Below are positions 7,927 through 15,164 of a stretch of 64,000 nt of DNA, piece by piece. Source of the stretch: Streptomyces uncialis (lineage in GTDB: Bacteria > Actinomycetota > Actinomycetes > Streptomycetales > Streptomycetaceae). The translations under genes were made by a program, and so were the position numbers. The notes beneath the pieces are model-generated. The model saw nothing but the letters and a program-made list of their open reading frames with translations, made no database searches and had not been told where the DNA came from. The stretch is from NCBI RefSeq assembly GCF_036250755.1, contig NZ_CP109583.1, forward strand, positions 186,001 through 250,000, given 5' to 3'. Each line of letters begins with the position of its first letter. The stretch's first letter is position 1.

Positions 7927-8892
7927 TCAGAACGAGTCGCCGTACCAGTGCGCGGCGCCGGGCGCGGTCACCGTGCGGGTCACGGCGGCCCGCGGGGCGA
8001 GCAGCGGGCGGGCCATTCCTGAGGTGTCCGCGCCGGTGGTGACGGTACCGGGGGCGAGCAGCCGGGGTTCGGCCTCGGTGACGGCCGGGGACGGCGGCAG
8101 CAGGACCCGGACCCGGGTGTGCCCGGCGGCGCGGACCCGGTCGGCGAGGGCGGTGTACAGCGCGCCGAGGGCATCGGGGTGGCCGGGGTGCAGCGCGGTC
8201 TCCAGGACGTCGGTCCGGCCGGGGGCCGCCGGGCGGGCCACCAGCCAGCCGGTGAGCGTGCCGTCGGCGGGGTCCTCGGCCAGGAGGGACCAGCAGGGCC
8301 GGGCGTACAGGGCGGGTACACGGACCCGCCAGTCGTCGGGGCCGCGTACGGCGGTCAGCGGCCGGGTCGCGTTGTACGCGGACTGGAGGCGGGCCAGGCC
8401 CGGGGTGTCGGCGGGGGTGACCGCGCGTACCCGGTGCGGGGTGGGTGTCTCCCCGGGTGCGGACGGGACGGTGTGCGGTGCGGCCAGTCGCCCCTCGGTG
8501 GTGGGGCGGGCGAACTCCGTCCAGCCGGAGCCCCGGTAGACACCGGGGGTGCCGGTGAACAGCAGGGACCAGGCGCAGCCCTCGTCGGTCATGGTGTCGG
8601 TTGCGGCGCGGAGCAGGGCGCGCACCAGTCCCCGGCCGCGGGCCTCGGGGCGGGTGGCGACGGAGCCGATGCCTCCGATCCGGTGCGGGGTGCCGTTCGC
8701 GTCGCGGACGCTGCGGGGCACGTACACGACCACGGCGTCGAGGGTGCCGTCGGCGCGGGCCGCGACGAAGGTGCGGTGGTACCGGCCGGGATCGAGGGCG
8801 TGCAGGGCGGGCAGCCGACGGACGCCGGGGAAGCACTCGGCCCACAGGGTCAGAAGGGCGTCGTCGTCGCCGGGGCGGGCGGTGCGGATCAT
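7927..8892 (-). CDS. GNAT-family acetyltransferase, two-domain
   Basis: A 321-aa protein with a clear N-terminal GNAT domain (MIRTARPGDDDALLTLW; acetyl-CoA loop ATRPEARGRGLVRALL near residue 80; FTGTPGVYRGSGW). A second half carries another GNAT-like fold (VRAVTPADTPGLARLQSAYN). The layout recalls Eis-type multi-GNAT enzymes but is shorter. Its ATG overlaps the stop codon of the preceding small gene (ATGA), so the two are translationally coupled. It closes the leftward arm of the sugar-acid island; whether it acetylates a pathway intermediate such as an amino sugar is inference. Confidence 0.8.
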   Translation of the reverse strand: MIRTARPGDDDALLTLWAECFPGVRRLPALHALDPGRYHRTFVAARADGTLDAVVVYVPRSVRDANGTPHRIGGIGSVATRPEARGRGLVRALLRAATDTMTDEGCAWSLLFTGTPGVYRGSGWTEFARPTTEGRLAAPHTVPSAPGETPTPHRVRAVTPADTPGLARLQSAYNATRPLTAVRGPDDWRVRVPALYARPCWSLLAEDPADGTLTGWLVARPAAPGRTDVLETALHPGHPDALGALYTALADRVRAAGHTRVRVLLPPSPAVTEAEPRLLAPGTVTTGADTSGMARPLLAPRAAVTRTVTAPGAAHWYGDSF

Positions 8893-9206
8893 GTGCGGAC
8901 GTTCCCGTCCGCGTGTGCGGCGGGGCCGGTCCCGGGCAGGGCGGTGCGGCGGGTGCCGTGTTCGACGCAGGTGAACGACCGGCCGTCCCCCGCCCGCCGG
9001 TACCCCGCCACGACCACCACCGTGCCCTCCCGCACCGGCCTCCCACCCCACCCACGCAACTCCCCGACCGTCGGTACGGAGCGGGTGTCGTGCCCTTGGG
9101 AGCGGGCCGCGGCAGGGCCGCTCGCGGTGGCGGTGGCGGTGAGGGCCGCCGCGGTGCCCGATACGGGGAGCAGCTTGCGTCGGGCGGTGCTGCCGTGCGA
9201 TTCCAC
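8889..9206 (-). CDS. Miniature secreted protein: internally deleted copy of the beta-helix protein
   Basis: A 105-aa protein from a GTG at 9206, preceded by GGAGGA. It has a twin-arginine-like signal (STARRKLLPVSG) and then the segment VGELRGWGGRPVREGTVVV. It ends with CVEHGTRRTALPGTG. The first part matches the N-terminus of the 714-aa beta-helix protein encoded at 15165-17309, and the last 30 residues match its C-terminus (CVEDGTERTALPDEG). About 600 internal residues, the whole helix, are missing. The N-terminal match is also strong in DNA. The stop overlaps the next ATG (ATGA) and the signal peptide is intact, so it may be expressed rather than a dead remnant. Its function is unknown. Confidence 0.7.
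   Translation of the reverse strand: MESHGSTARRKLLPVSGTAAALTATATASGPAAARSQGHDTRSVPTVGELRGWGGRPVREGTVVVVAGYRRAGDGRSFTCVEHGTRRTALPGTGPAAHADGNVRT
8971..9068 (-). repeat. 98-bp inverted repeat copy (partner at 15312-15409)
   Basis: Read on the minus strand, this segment is identical to 15312-15409 except at four positions, by my manual alignment. It encodes the REGTVVVVAGYRRAGDG segment in both the miniature and the full-length secreted protein. The copies lie about 6.3 kb apart in opposite orientation. Confidence 0.9.
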
Positions 9207-9249
9207 TGGTTCCTCCAGGGCGGCCCGGTCCGCGCGGGGGCGGACGGTG

Positions 9250-10074
9250 TCAGGGTCTGGGGACGGTGTTGCGGTACGGCGGCATGAAGCGCATCCGGGG
9301 CATCTGGTCGGCGAGGACTCCCCCGTCCACGACGAGCCGGGTGCCGGTGAGATAGGCGCCCGCGTCGGAGGCCAGCAGCAGCAGCGCGCCGACGCATTCG
9401 TCGGGGTCGGCGTAGCGGCCGAGCGGGATACGTGCGCGGTAGGCGGCCTCGAACTCCTCGCGGTCGAAGGGGAACTCCCCGTCGATGGGGGTCTCGACCA
9501 TGCCGGGTGCGAGGGTGTTGGCGGTGATGCCGTGCGGGGCGAGCTCGACGGCGAGGGTCTCGGTGAGCAGCTGGGCAGCGGCCTTGGACGCGTTGTAGTG
9601 GGCGAGCCCGGCCTCGGCGACCAGCGCGTTCTTGGAGGTGACGGTGATGATGCGGCCCGGCACCCCGTCGGCGACCATGTGTTCCGCGATCCGCTGGGAC
9701 AGGAAGAACACGGCGTCGACGTTGACCCGCATGACGCGCTGCCAGGACTCGGGGGTGATGGTGTTGTAGCGCTCCAGCGCGGCGGTGCCCGCGTTGTTGA
9801 CGAGGATGTGCAGCGGGCCGCCGAGGTCGGCGCGGACGCGGTCGGCCAGCGCGGACAGCTCCCCGGTGCGGGCGAGGTCCTGGGTGTGGACATGGGCGCG
9901 GCGGCCGTGGGCGCGGACGGCCGCCTCGGTCTGTGCCAGCCCCGGGGCGTCCGGGAGGTCGACCAGGACGAGGTCGGCGCCCGCTTCGGCGAGGCCGACG
10001 GCGAAGGCCCGGCCGAGACCGCGGGCGGCCCCGGTGACCAGGGCCGTACGGCCCGCGAGGCTGAATCGGTGCAT
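9250..10074 (-). CDS. SDR-family sugar (acid) dehydrogenase
   Basis: Classical NAD(P)-dependent SDR of 274 aa. The cofactor motif TGAARGLG is near residue 15. An acidic residue ends beta-2 (LVLVDLPD), which favours NAD. Further motifs are NNAGTAAL, the catalytic Ser in VTSKNALV and the YNASK pair near residue 166. The ATG at 10074 follows GAGGAA at good spacing. It lies 69 bp after the amidohydrolase gene in the leftward arm. By analogy with L-fucose and L-rhamnose oxidative pathways, SDRs in such clusters oxidise either the free sugar to a lactone or a 2-keto-3-deoxy acid to the diketo acid. Which step applies here is not shown by sequence. Confidence 0.87.
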   Translation of the reverse strand: MHRFSLAGRTALVTGAARGLGRAFAVGLAEAGADLVLVDLPDAPGLAQTEAAVRAHGRRAHVHTQDLARTGELSALADRVRADLGGPLHILVNNAGTAALERYNTITPESWQRVMRVNVDAVFFLSQRIAEHMVADGVPGRIITVTSKNALVAEAGLAHYNASKAAAQLLTETLAVELAPHGITANTLAPGMVETPIDGEFPFDREEFEAAYRARIPLGRYADPDECVGALLLLASDAGAYLTGTRLVVDGGVLADQMPRMRFMPPYRNTVPRP

Positions 10075-10143
10075 GGGGATCGTTCCTCGGTTGGGGTACG
10101 GGTGCCGGGGCGGGCGCGCGGTGGCGGTCCGCCCCGGCGGCGC

Positions 10144-10989
10144 TCAGTCCGACAGGCCGAGCAGGGGCAGGGCGTCCCGGTGGATCAGCTTCTCCACCTC
10201 GTCCCGGTCGAGCGGGTCCAGGCCCGGGATACCGGGGACGGCCGCGACCTTCCGTAGTCCGGCGACGGAGTCGTCCACGGTGGTGAACGGGTAGTCGCTG
10301 CCGAACAGCAGCTTGTCCCACACGCCGTAGTCCTGGACCAGCCGCAGGCTGTGCCAGAGCTGGAAGGGGCGGTAGTGCAGGGCGCTGATGTCCGCGTACA
10401 CATGGGGGTGCTTGCGGACGACCGCGACGCACTCGCCCTCGAAGGGGTGTCCCAGATGGGCGAGCACCATCCGCAGCTCCGGGTGGCGGATGGCGACGGC
10501 GTCGAGATGCCGGGGCATCGCGTACTCCAGCGGGGCCGTCGACACGAAGGTGGTGCCCGTGTGGACGAGCAGCGGCAGTCCGTGCCGTTCGGCGTAGGTG
10601 TACAGCTCGTCGTACGCCTCGTCGGCGGGGTCGAAACCGGCGTACATCGGCATGAGCTTGATGCCGCGCAGTCCGAGTTCCTGGTGGCCGTACCGCAGTT
10701 CGTCCCGCCAGCCGGGCTGGGTCGGGTCGAGCGACAGATAGCCGATCAGCCGGTCGGGGCGAGCCGCGGTGTAGGCGGCGACGGCCGTGTCGTCCACCCA
10801 CAGTCCGCTGCGGCGGGCCTTGCCGCCGACGACGATGGTGCGGGTGCCGTCGGGTGCGGTGGCCGCGTACTCCTCCCACTTCACCGTGAGGTCGACCTCG
10901 CCCGCGTGGGCGCGGGCGGAGTCGGAGGCGAACGGGTCGGTGAAGTCGTGGCTGTGCCGGAACAGATGCGAGTGGACGTCGGTGATCAC
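10144..10989 (-). CDS. Amidohydrolase-superfamily protein (lactonase/decarboxylase type)
   Basis: A 281-aa TIM-barrel amidohydrolase of the PF04909 group. Metal and catalytic residues are visible: HSH in DVHSHLF at residues 5-7, HTG in LLVHTG, HLGHP, and the late Asp in LFGSDYP. The GTG start at 10989 is chosen because GGGGAGG precedes it and the strand-1 motif ITDVHSH then begins at residue 2, as in relatives. The group includes sugar-acid lactonases such as fuconolactonase, as well as decarboxylases and hydratases. Its position between an acid-sugar dehydratase and an SDR favours a lactonase, though decarboxylation cannot be excluded. Confidence 0.8.
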   Translation of the reverse strand: MITDVHSHLFRHSHDFTDPFASDSARAHAGEVDLTVKWEEYAATAPDGTRTIVVGGKARRSGLWVDDTAVAAYTAARPDRLIGYLSLDPTQPGWRDELRYGHQELGLRGIKLMPMYAGFDPADEAYDELYTYAERHGLPLLVHTGTTFVSTAPLEYAMPRHLDAVAIRHPELRMVLAHLGHPFEGECVAVVRKHPHVYADISALHYRPFQLWHSLRLVQDYGVWDKLLFGSDYPFTTVDDSVAGLRKVAAVPGIPGLDPLDRDEVEKLIHRDALPLLGLSD

Positions 10990-11044
10990 GCCTGCCGCCT
11001 CCCCGCGCTGGCACCGGACCGCGCGCGGGGGCGCCGGTGCTGGT

Positions 11045-12232
11045 TCATGTGCGGTTCCTCTTCTCCCAGCCGTCCTCGAACATGTTCCAGAAGCGGTGGG
11101 TCGGGGGGTGCTCCGCGAAGACCTCGTCGACGAGTTCGACACCGATCCCGGGTGCGGTGGGCAGCCCGATGTGGCCGTCCTCGATGGGGAGGGTGCCCTT
11201 GAGGGCCTGGAAGACATGGTCCTCCAGGAGGCCGTCGAAGGTCTCCAGGATCTTCAGATTGGGGATGCCGAGGCCGGCGTGCACGGAGACGGTGGTGCAC
11301 AGCGGCGAGTTGGAGTTGTGCGGGGCGACGAGCATGCCGTGGCTGTCGGCGATGGCGGCGATCTTGCGGACCTCGGTGAAGCCGCCGGCCATGGAGAGGT
11401 CGGGCTGGACGATGTCGACGGCGTGCGTCGCGAAGAGCTGCTTGTACTCGTAGCGGTTGTGGAAGTGCTCGCCGCCGGAGAGGGGGAAGGCGGCGCGTTG
11501 CCGCAGTTCCGCGTAGCGCTCGATATGGGTCCAGGGCATCGGCTCCTCGAACCAGCCGATGTCGAAGGGCTCCAGCTCGCGGACGAGTCGGCTCGCGGTG
11601 GGCATGGCGAACCGGGCGTGGCCCTCGATGAAGAGGTCGGTGTCAGGACCGATGGCCTCGCGGACGGCGGCCACCAGATCGAGGGAGCGGCGCAGTTCGG
11701 CGCGCTCCAGTTCGTGCAGGCCGGGGCCGAAGGGGTCGAACTTGAGGGCGGTGAAGCCCTTCTCGACGGTGGCCCGGGCCTTGGCGGCGAAGACCTCGGG
11801 GTCGCGTTCGCCGTTGTACCAGCCGTTGGCGTAGACACGGACCTTGTCGCGGCAGGCGCCGCCGGTGAGCCGGTAGGCGGGGACGCCGAGGGCCTTGCCC
11901 ATGAGGTCGTACATGGCCTGGTCGAGGCCGGACAGGGCGATGCCGCCCATGTCACCGCCGCGCAGGAAGTCGCCCTGGTAGACGCGGAGCCAGAGTTCCT
12001 CGATGTCGAAGGGGTCGGCGCCGATCAGATGGCGGCGGCCCAGCGACTCGGTGAGGGCGCAGACCTCGGCGCCGCGGTAGGGGTGGGTGATCTCCCCGAC
12101 GCCGGACAGTCCCTCGTCGGTGTGGACGCGGACGTAGCCGAAGTCGCGCCAGGCGGTGCCCAGCATCAGGGTCTCGACCCGGGTGATCCGGCCGGCGGGA
12201 CCGGCGGGGCGGGTGGTGTCGACGGTGAGCAT
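11045..12232 (-). CDS. Enolase-superfamily acid-sugar dehydratase (mandelate racemase/MLE family)
   Basis: A 395-aa enolase-superfamily enzyme with the N-terminal capping domain and a C-terminal (beta/alpha)7 barrel. Barrel motifs include KGFTALKFDPFG, FIEGHARF, WFEEPM, GGEHFHNRYE, QPDLSMAGG and APHNSNSP. The GH in the second metal strand and the His in PHNS match the galactonate and gluconate dehydratase branch, which converts aldonates to 2-keto-3-deoxy acids. Its ATG overlaps the aminotransferase stop by one base (TGATG), so the two are coupled. It is probably the central dehydration step of the island. Substrate stereochemistry is unknown. Confidence 0.87.
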   Translation of the reverse strand: MLTVDTTRPAGPAGRITRVETLMLGTAWRDFGYVRVHTDEGLSGVGEITHPYRGAEVCALTESLGRRHLIGADPFDIEELWLRVYQGDFLRGGDMGGIALSGLDQAMYDLMGKALGVPAYRLTGGACRDKVRVYANGWYNGERDPEVFAAKARATVEKGFTALKFDPFGPGLHELERAELRRSLDLVAAVREAIGPDTDLFIEGHARFAMPTASRLVRELEPFDIGWFEEPMPWTHIERYAELRQRAAFPLSGGEHFHNRYEYKQLFATHAVDIVQPDLSMAGGFTEVRKIAAIADSHGMLVAPHNSNSPLCTTVSVHAGLGIPNLKILETFDGLLEDHVFQALKGTLPIEDGHIGLPTAPGIGVELVDEVFAEHPPTHRFWNMFEDGWEKRNRT

Positions 12233-13599
12233 CAGCGGACCGCCCCGCCCATGGTGGAGGCGTTCTCCAGGTCGCGGGCGCCGCCCTCGGCGAGGACTGC
12301 CTGGACGGCGGCCTCGGTGCCTTCGAGGAGCCGGTCGACGTCCGCGTCGGTGTGCGCGTAGCTGATGTGGCTGCGCTTGAGGTTGAGCGGCAGCTCGAAC
12401 AGCCCGTGGTCGAGGAGTCGGCGGCGGTAGCCGACGAAGAGGGCGGCGTCGTTGGCGAGGAGGTCGTCGTAGGTGCGGGGCGCGTCGCCCGGCATGAAGT
12501 AGGTGACGAACACCGAGCCGTGGCCGGTGACGACGGCGGGGACACCGAGGCGGGTGTACAGGCTGTCGAGTCCGGCGCGGACCCGGGCGCCGAGCCGGTA
12601 GACATGCTCGTGGACGGGTTCCTCGCGCAGCTTGCGGAGGGTGGCGAGGGCGGCGGCGACCACGGACGGGTGGCCGTTGTAGGTGCCCGCGAAGAAGGCG
12701 GGGGCGCCGGGCCGGGTGGAGAACAGGTCCATCAGGTCGGCGCGGCCGCCGATGGCGCCGACGGGGGCGCCGTTGGCGATGGCCTTGCCGAGGGTGGTGA
12801 GGTCGGGGGTGACCCCGCTGAGCTGCTGCCAGCCGCCGAGGGCGTGCCGGAAGCCGGTGATGACCTCGTCGAAGACGAGCACACTGCCGGCCTTGGCGGT
12901 CTCCTCGCGCAGGGTGGTGAGGAACTCCTGGTACGGGAGGAGGGCGCCGACGTTGTGGGGGACGGGCTCCACGATGACGGCGGCGATGTCCTGGCCGTGC
13001 GCGGCGAAGGTCCGGCGGACGGCCTCGCTGTCGTTGAACGGGAGGACGAGTGTGGCGTCGAGGACCTCGGGGAGGATGCCGGTGGAGATGGGGTCGTGCC
13101 CGCCGATCTTCTCGGGCGCGGAGATGACGTTGAGGCTGACGGAGTCGTGCCAGCCGTGGTAGCAGCCCTGGAACTTGACGACGAGGCGACGGCCGGTGGC
13201 GGCGCGGGAGACCCGCAGGGCGTGGAAGGTGGCCTCGCTGCCGGTGCTGGTGAGGAGCACCTTCTCCACGGAGGGGATCAGTTCGGTGAGCTGTTCCGCC
13301 AGCTCCACCTCGCCCTCGGTGACGCCGACGCCCATATGCCCGAGGGTGGTGCCCGCCTCGGCGGTGGCGCGGGCCACGTCGGGGTCGTTGTGGCCGAGCA
13401 GCGGGGGTCCGAAAGCCGAGTGGAAGTCGGTGAACTCACGGCCGTCGGCGGTCCGGAAGCGTGCGCCGGAGGTCGCGGTGACGACGAGATCGGCCAGTCC
13501 GGGAACGCTGCGCTGGCCGCTGTTCACGCCGCCGGGCACGACCTTGCGGGCGCGCTCGGCGATCCGGGCTCCGGAGGTGAGGTCCGGGCCTGAACTCAT
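12232..13599 (-). CDS. Class III PLP aminotransferase (glutamate-1-semialdehyde aminomutase-like)
   Basis: A 455-aa fold-type I PLP enzyme. It shows the GSA-aminomutase-like opening (VPGGVNSGQRSVPG), the TSTGSEATFHALRVSR cofactor loop, CYHGWHDS, IVEPVPHN and VFDEVITGFR. The Schiff-base Lys is in TLGKAIANG near residue 270, so all key residues are present. The ATG at 13599 follows AAGGAG. It is the first gene of the leftward arm, read from a leader that carries several palindromes. It is not heme-biosynthetic hemL by context. Transamination or deamination of an amino-sugar-derived acid or aldehyde is my inference. Confidence 0.88.
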   Translation of the reverse strand: MSSGPDLTSGARIAERARKVVPGGVNSGQRSVPGLADLVVTATSGARFRTADGREFTDFHSAFGPPLLGHNDPDVARATAEAGTTLGHMGVGVTEGEVELAEQLTELIPSVEKVLLTSTGSEATFHALRVSRAATGRRLVVKFQGCYHGWHDSVSLNVISAPEKIGGHDPISTGILPEVLDATLVLPFNDSEAVRRTFAAHGQDIAAVIVEPVPHNVGALLPYQEFLTTLREETAKAGSVLVFDEVITGFRHALGGWQQLSGVTPDLTTLGKAIANGAPVGAIGGRADLMDLFSTRPGAPAFFAGTYNGHPSVVAAALATLRKLREEPVHEHVYRLGARVRAGLDSLYTRLGVPAVVTGHGSVFVTYFMPGDAPRTYDDLLANDAALFVGYRRRLLDHGLFELPLNLKRSHISYAHTDADVDRLLEGTEAAVQAVLAEGGARDLENASTMGGAVR

Positions 13600-13633
13600 G
13601 GTGCTTGCTCCTTGCGTCGAGAGTCGTCGGCTC

Positions 13634-13655
13634 CGGAGGCCCTGCCCGGCCTCCG
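13634..13655 (-). promoter_or_regulatory. 8-bp-stem hairpin in leader of the leftward operon
   Basis: CGGAGGCC (13634-13641) and GGCCTCCG (13648-13655) form a perfect stem with a 6-nt loop, 35 bp upstream of the aminotransferase ATG. It would lie in the 5' untranslated leader. Confidence 0.45.
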
Positions 13656-13708
13656 AACCCTGGCGCCATCCGCCCGGCAGTCGCCGCAGGAAGAGTGCTT
13701 CGGTTCGG

Positions 13709-13730
13709 TCTGTACGGGTTGCCGTACAGA
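13709..13730. promoter_or_regulatory. Perfect 22-bp palindrome, operator candidate
   Basis: TCTGTACGG and CCGTACAGA form perfect 9-bp arms around a 4-nt centre (GTTG). The element lies about 110 bp upstream of the aminotransferase start. Its core differs from the GAACAG-type repeats nearby, which suggests a second regulator. Confidence 0.55.
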
Positions 13731-13756
13731 TGGGGTGTCACATGGTGCGAGTTTTT

Positions 13757-13790
13757 CAGAACACCGTTCTGCTGTGCAGAACAGTTCCTG
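13757..13790. promoter_or_regulatory. Two tandem CAGAAC-type palindromes (IclR operator candidate)
   Basis: CAGAAC-ACC-GTTCTG (13757-13771) is a perfect dyad, followed by the imperfect CAGAAC-AG-TTCCTG (13777-13790). They lie midway between the divergent aminotransferase and IclR genes. Related motifs recur over the IclR start codon. Confidence 0.6.
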
Positions 13791-13858
13791 AAGATTACGA
13801 GCGCCCCTCCCACCGGTCAACCCCTTTCGGGGCGGTAGACCCGCTCGATATGACTAAA

Positions 13859-13887
13859 CTGTTCGGTCATGACGAACAGAGCTGTTC
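13859..13887 (+). promoter_or_regulatory. Overlapping CTGTTC/GAACAG repeats over the iclR-like start codon
   Basis: CTGTTC (13859-13864), GAACAG (13874-13879) and CTGTTC (13882-13887) alternate so that GAACAG-AG-CTGTTC is a perfect 14-bp dyad. It covers the ATG at 13869 and the codons after it. A TAAACT -10-like hexamer lies at 13855-13860 and no ribosome-binding site is visible. The transcript may therefore be leaderless and autoregulated. Confidence 0.5.
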
Positions 13888-14711
13888 AGGAGGACCCGAA
13901 GTACTGGGTCAAGAGCGTCGCCAGGGCAGCGGACATCCTCGAAGTCCTCGCCACCCCGGCGCCCGGCAGCGGACTGAGCGTCACGGAGGTGGCACAGATC
14001 TGCGGGATCTCCAAGAGCGCGGCGTTCGGCACCCTTCAGACGCTTCGCGCCTACGGCCTCGTCTCCGACGACGGCGAGGGCATGAACCGCCGCTACCGGC
14101 TGGGCATGGGGCTCTCCCGCCTCGGTGACCGGGCCCGTTCCCAGGTGTCCCTGCGCGGGGTCGCCCACCCGGTGCTGCGCGATCTGAGCCGTACGACGGG
14201 CATGGCGTCACGGCTCGCGGTGCCCGAGGACGGGCACGCGGTCGTGGTCGACCAGGTCGAGCTGGACCACCGGGTGCGCCTGGACCTGCGGATGGGGCAG
14301 CGCGAACTCCCCCACTGCACCGGGCTGGGCAAGGCCCTGCTGTCGGCGCTGCCCGAGGCGGAGGCCGCGGCCGTGATCGAACGGCACGGGCTGCCCCGCC
14401 GCACCCCGCGGACCATCACCGACCCGGCGACCTTCCTCGCGCATCTGCGGGACATCGACCGGGTCGGCTACGCGCTGGACGACGAGGAGGACGCCGAGGG
14501 AATCCTGTGCATCGGCGCGCCCGTCCGTGACGACCGGGACATGTGCGTCGGCGCCATCAGCATCACCGGGCTCAAGCTCGGTCTGCCCGCCTGGCGTTAT
14601 CAGGAGCTGGGCGGCCAGGTGCGGGACGCGGCCCAGCGGATCAGCGAAGCACTGGGGTGGGCCGCCCCCGACCCGGCCGGGGACACGGCGCCGGGGGCCC
14701 CTCGGGGCTGA
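13869..14711 (+). CDS. IclR-family transcriptional regulator of the island
   Basis: A 280-aa IclR protein. The N-terminal winged helix covers about residues 15-80 (VKSVARAADILEVLA, LSVTEVAQICGISKSAAFGTL, YRLGMGLSRLG). The C-terminal ligand domain follows: LPHCTGLGKALLSALP, then GYALDDEEDAEGILCIGAPVR with a Cys in the effector loop, and GAISITG. The ATG at 13869 lacks a ribosome-binding site, but no later start would keep the conserved N-terminus, so leaderless translation is plausible. It lies divergently between the two catabolic arms with matching GAACAG-type dyads on both sides. IclR proteins in such positions usually respond to a pathway intermediate. Confidence 0.88.
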   Translation: MTNRAVQEDPKYWVKSVARAADILEVLATPAPGSGLSVTEVAQICGISKSAAFGTLQTLRAYGLVSDDGEGMNRRYRLGMGLSRLGDRARSQVSLRGVAHPVLRDLSRTTGMASRLAVPEDGHAVVVDQVELDHRVRLDLRMGQRELPHCTGLGKALLSALPEAEAAAVIERHGLPRRTPRTITDPATFLAHLRDIDRVGYALDDEEDAEGILCIGAPVRDDRDMCVGAISITGLKLGLPAWRYQELGGQVRDAAQRISEALGWAAPDPAGDTAPGAPRG

Positions 14712-14781
14712 ACACCCGGGCACGGACCGTGCGACGGGGATCGGAGAGCGGTGTTCCGGTCCCCTGTTCCGCGTACGCGGG

Positions 14782-14883
14782 GCGGCCGTCGGCCGGCCGG
14801 GAAGGTCCGGGTCCCCGGGGGCGGGAAGCCGGTCGCCGCTGCCGGGTGCGCGGCCGTCGGCCGGCCGGGAAGGTCCGGGTCCC
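14782..14883. repeat. 34-bp direct repeat, two copies 68 bp apart
   Basis: The same 34-bp sequence occurs at 14782-14815 and 14850-14883, offset by exactly twice its length. It begins GCGGCCGTCGG and ends GTCCGGGTCCC. It fills most of the gap after the IclR gene and is rich in CCGG palindromes, so it could also fold as a terminator. Confidence 0.8.
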
Positions 14884-14930
14884 GGGGAACGGGGAAGTCC
14901 GGTCCCCGGGAATTCGTCGTGATCCAGCTC

Positions 14931-14962
14931 TTGACCTTCCATGGAACGGCCACGTACGTTCC
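14931..14962 (+). promoter_or_regulatory. Promoter with nested palindromes upstream of the beta-helix gene
   Basis: TTGACC (14931-14936) and TACGTT (14955-14960) are separated by 18 bp. The spacer begins with the dyad TTCCATGGAA (14937-14946), and GGAACG (14943-14948) pairs with CGTTCC (14957-14962). An operator inside the promoter is likely. It would leave a leader of about 200 nt. Confidence 0.5.
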
Positions 14963-15164
14963 TGCCATCCGCCGGGACATTCTCCCGTCACCGGCGTGTC
15001 ATCCCGATGTATCCCTTCCCGGGCCCTGCCCATCCGTCCGGGAACCCCGCTGAGCTCTGCTCAGGGGCAGCTCTTTCGAGCCATCCGCCGTCATGGCAGT
15101 CATCCGCAGGACCGCTCCCCTCCCGCCCGGTTTCCCGGTCACCTCTCGGAAGGCGAAGTCCGCG

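Noticed and set aside
7856..11014. Leftward 1052-codon frame over the GNAT, mini-gene, SDR and amidohydrolase genes
   Set aside because: Same strand but a different frame from four well-supported genes; Arg/Pro-rich translation typical of a shadow.
12232..13599. hemL (heme-pathway glutamate-1-semialdehyde aminomutase)
   Set aside because: The sequence type matches, but heme genes are absent and the gene is the head of a sugar-acid operon, so the specific name is not used.
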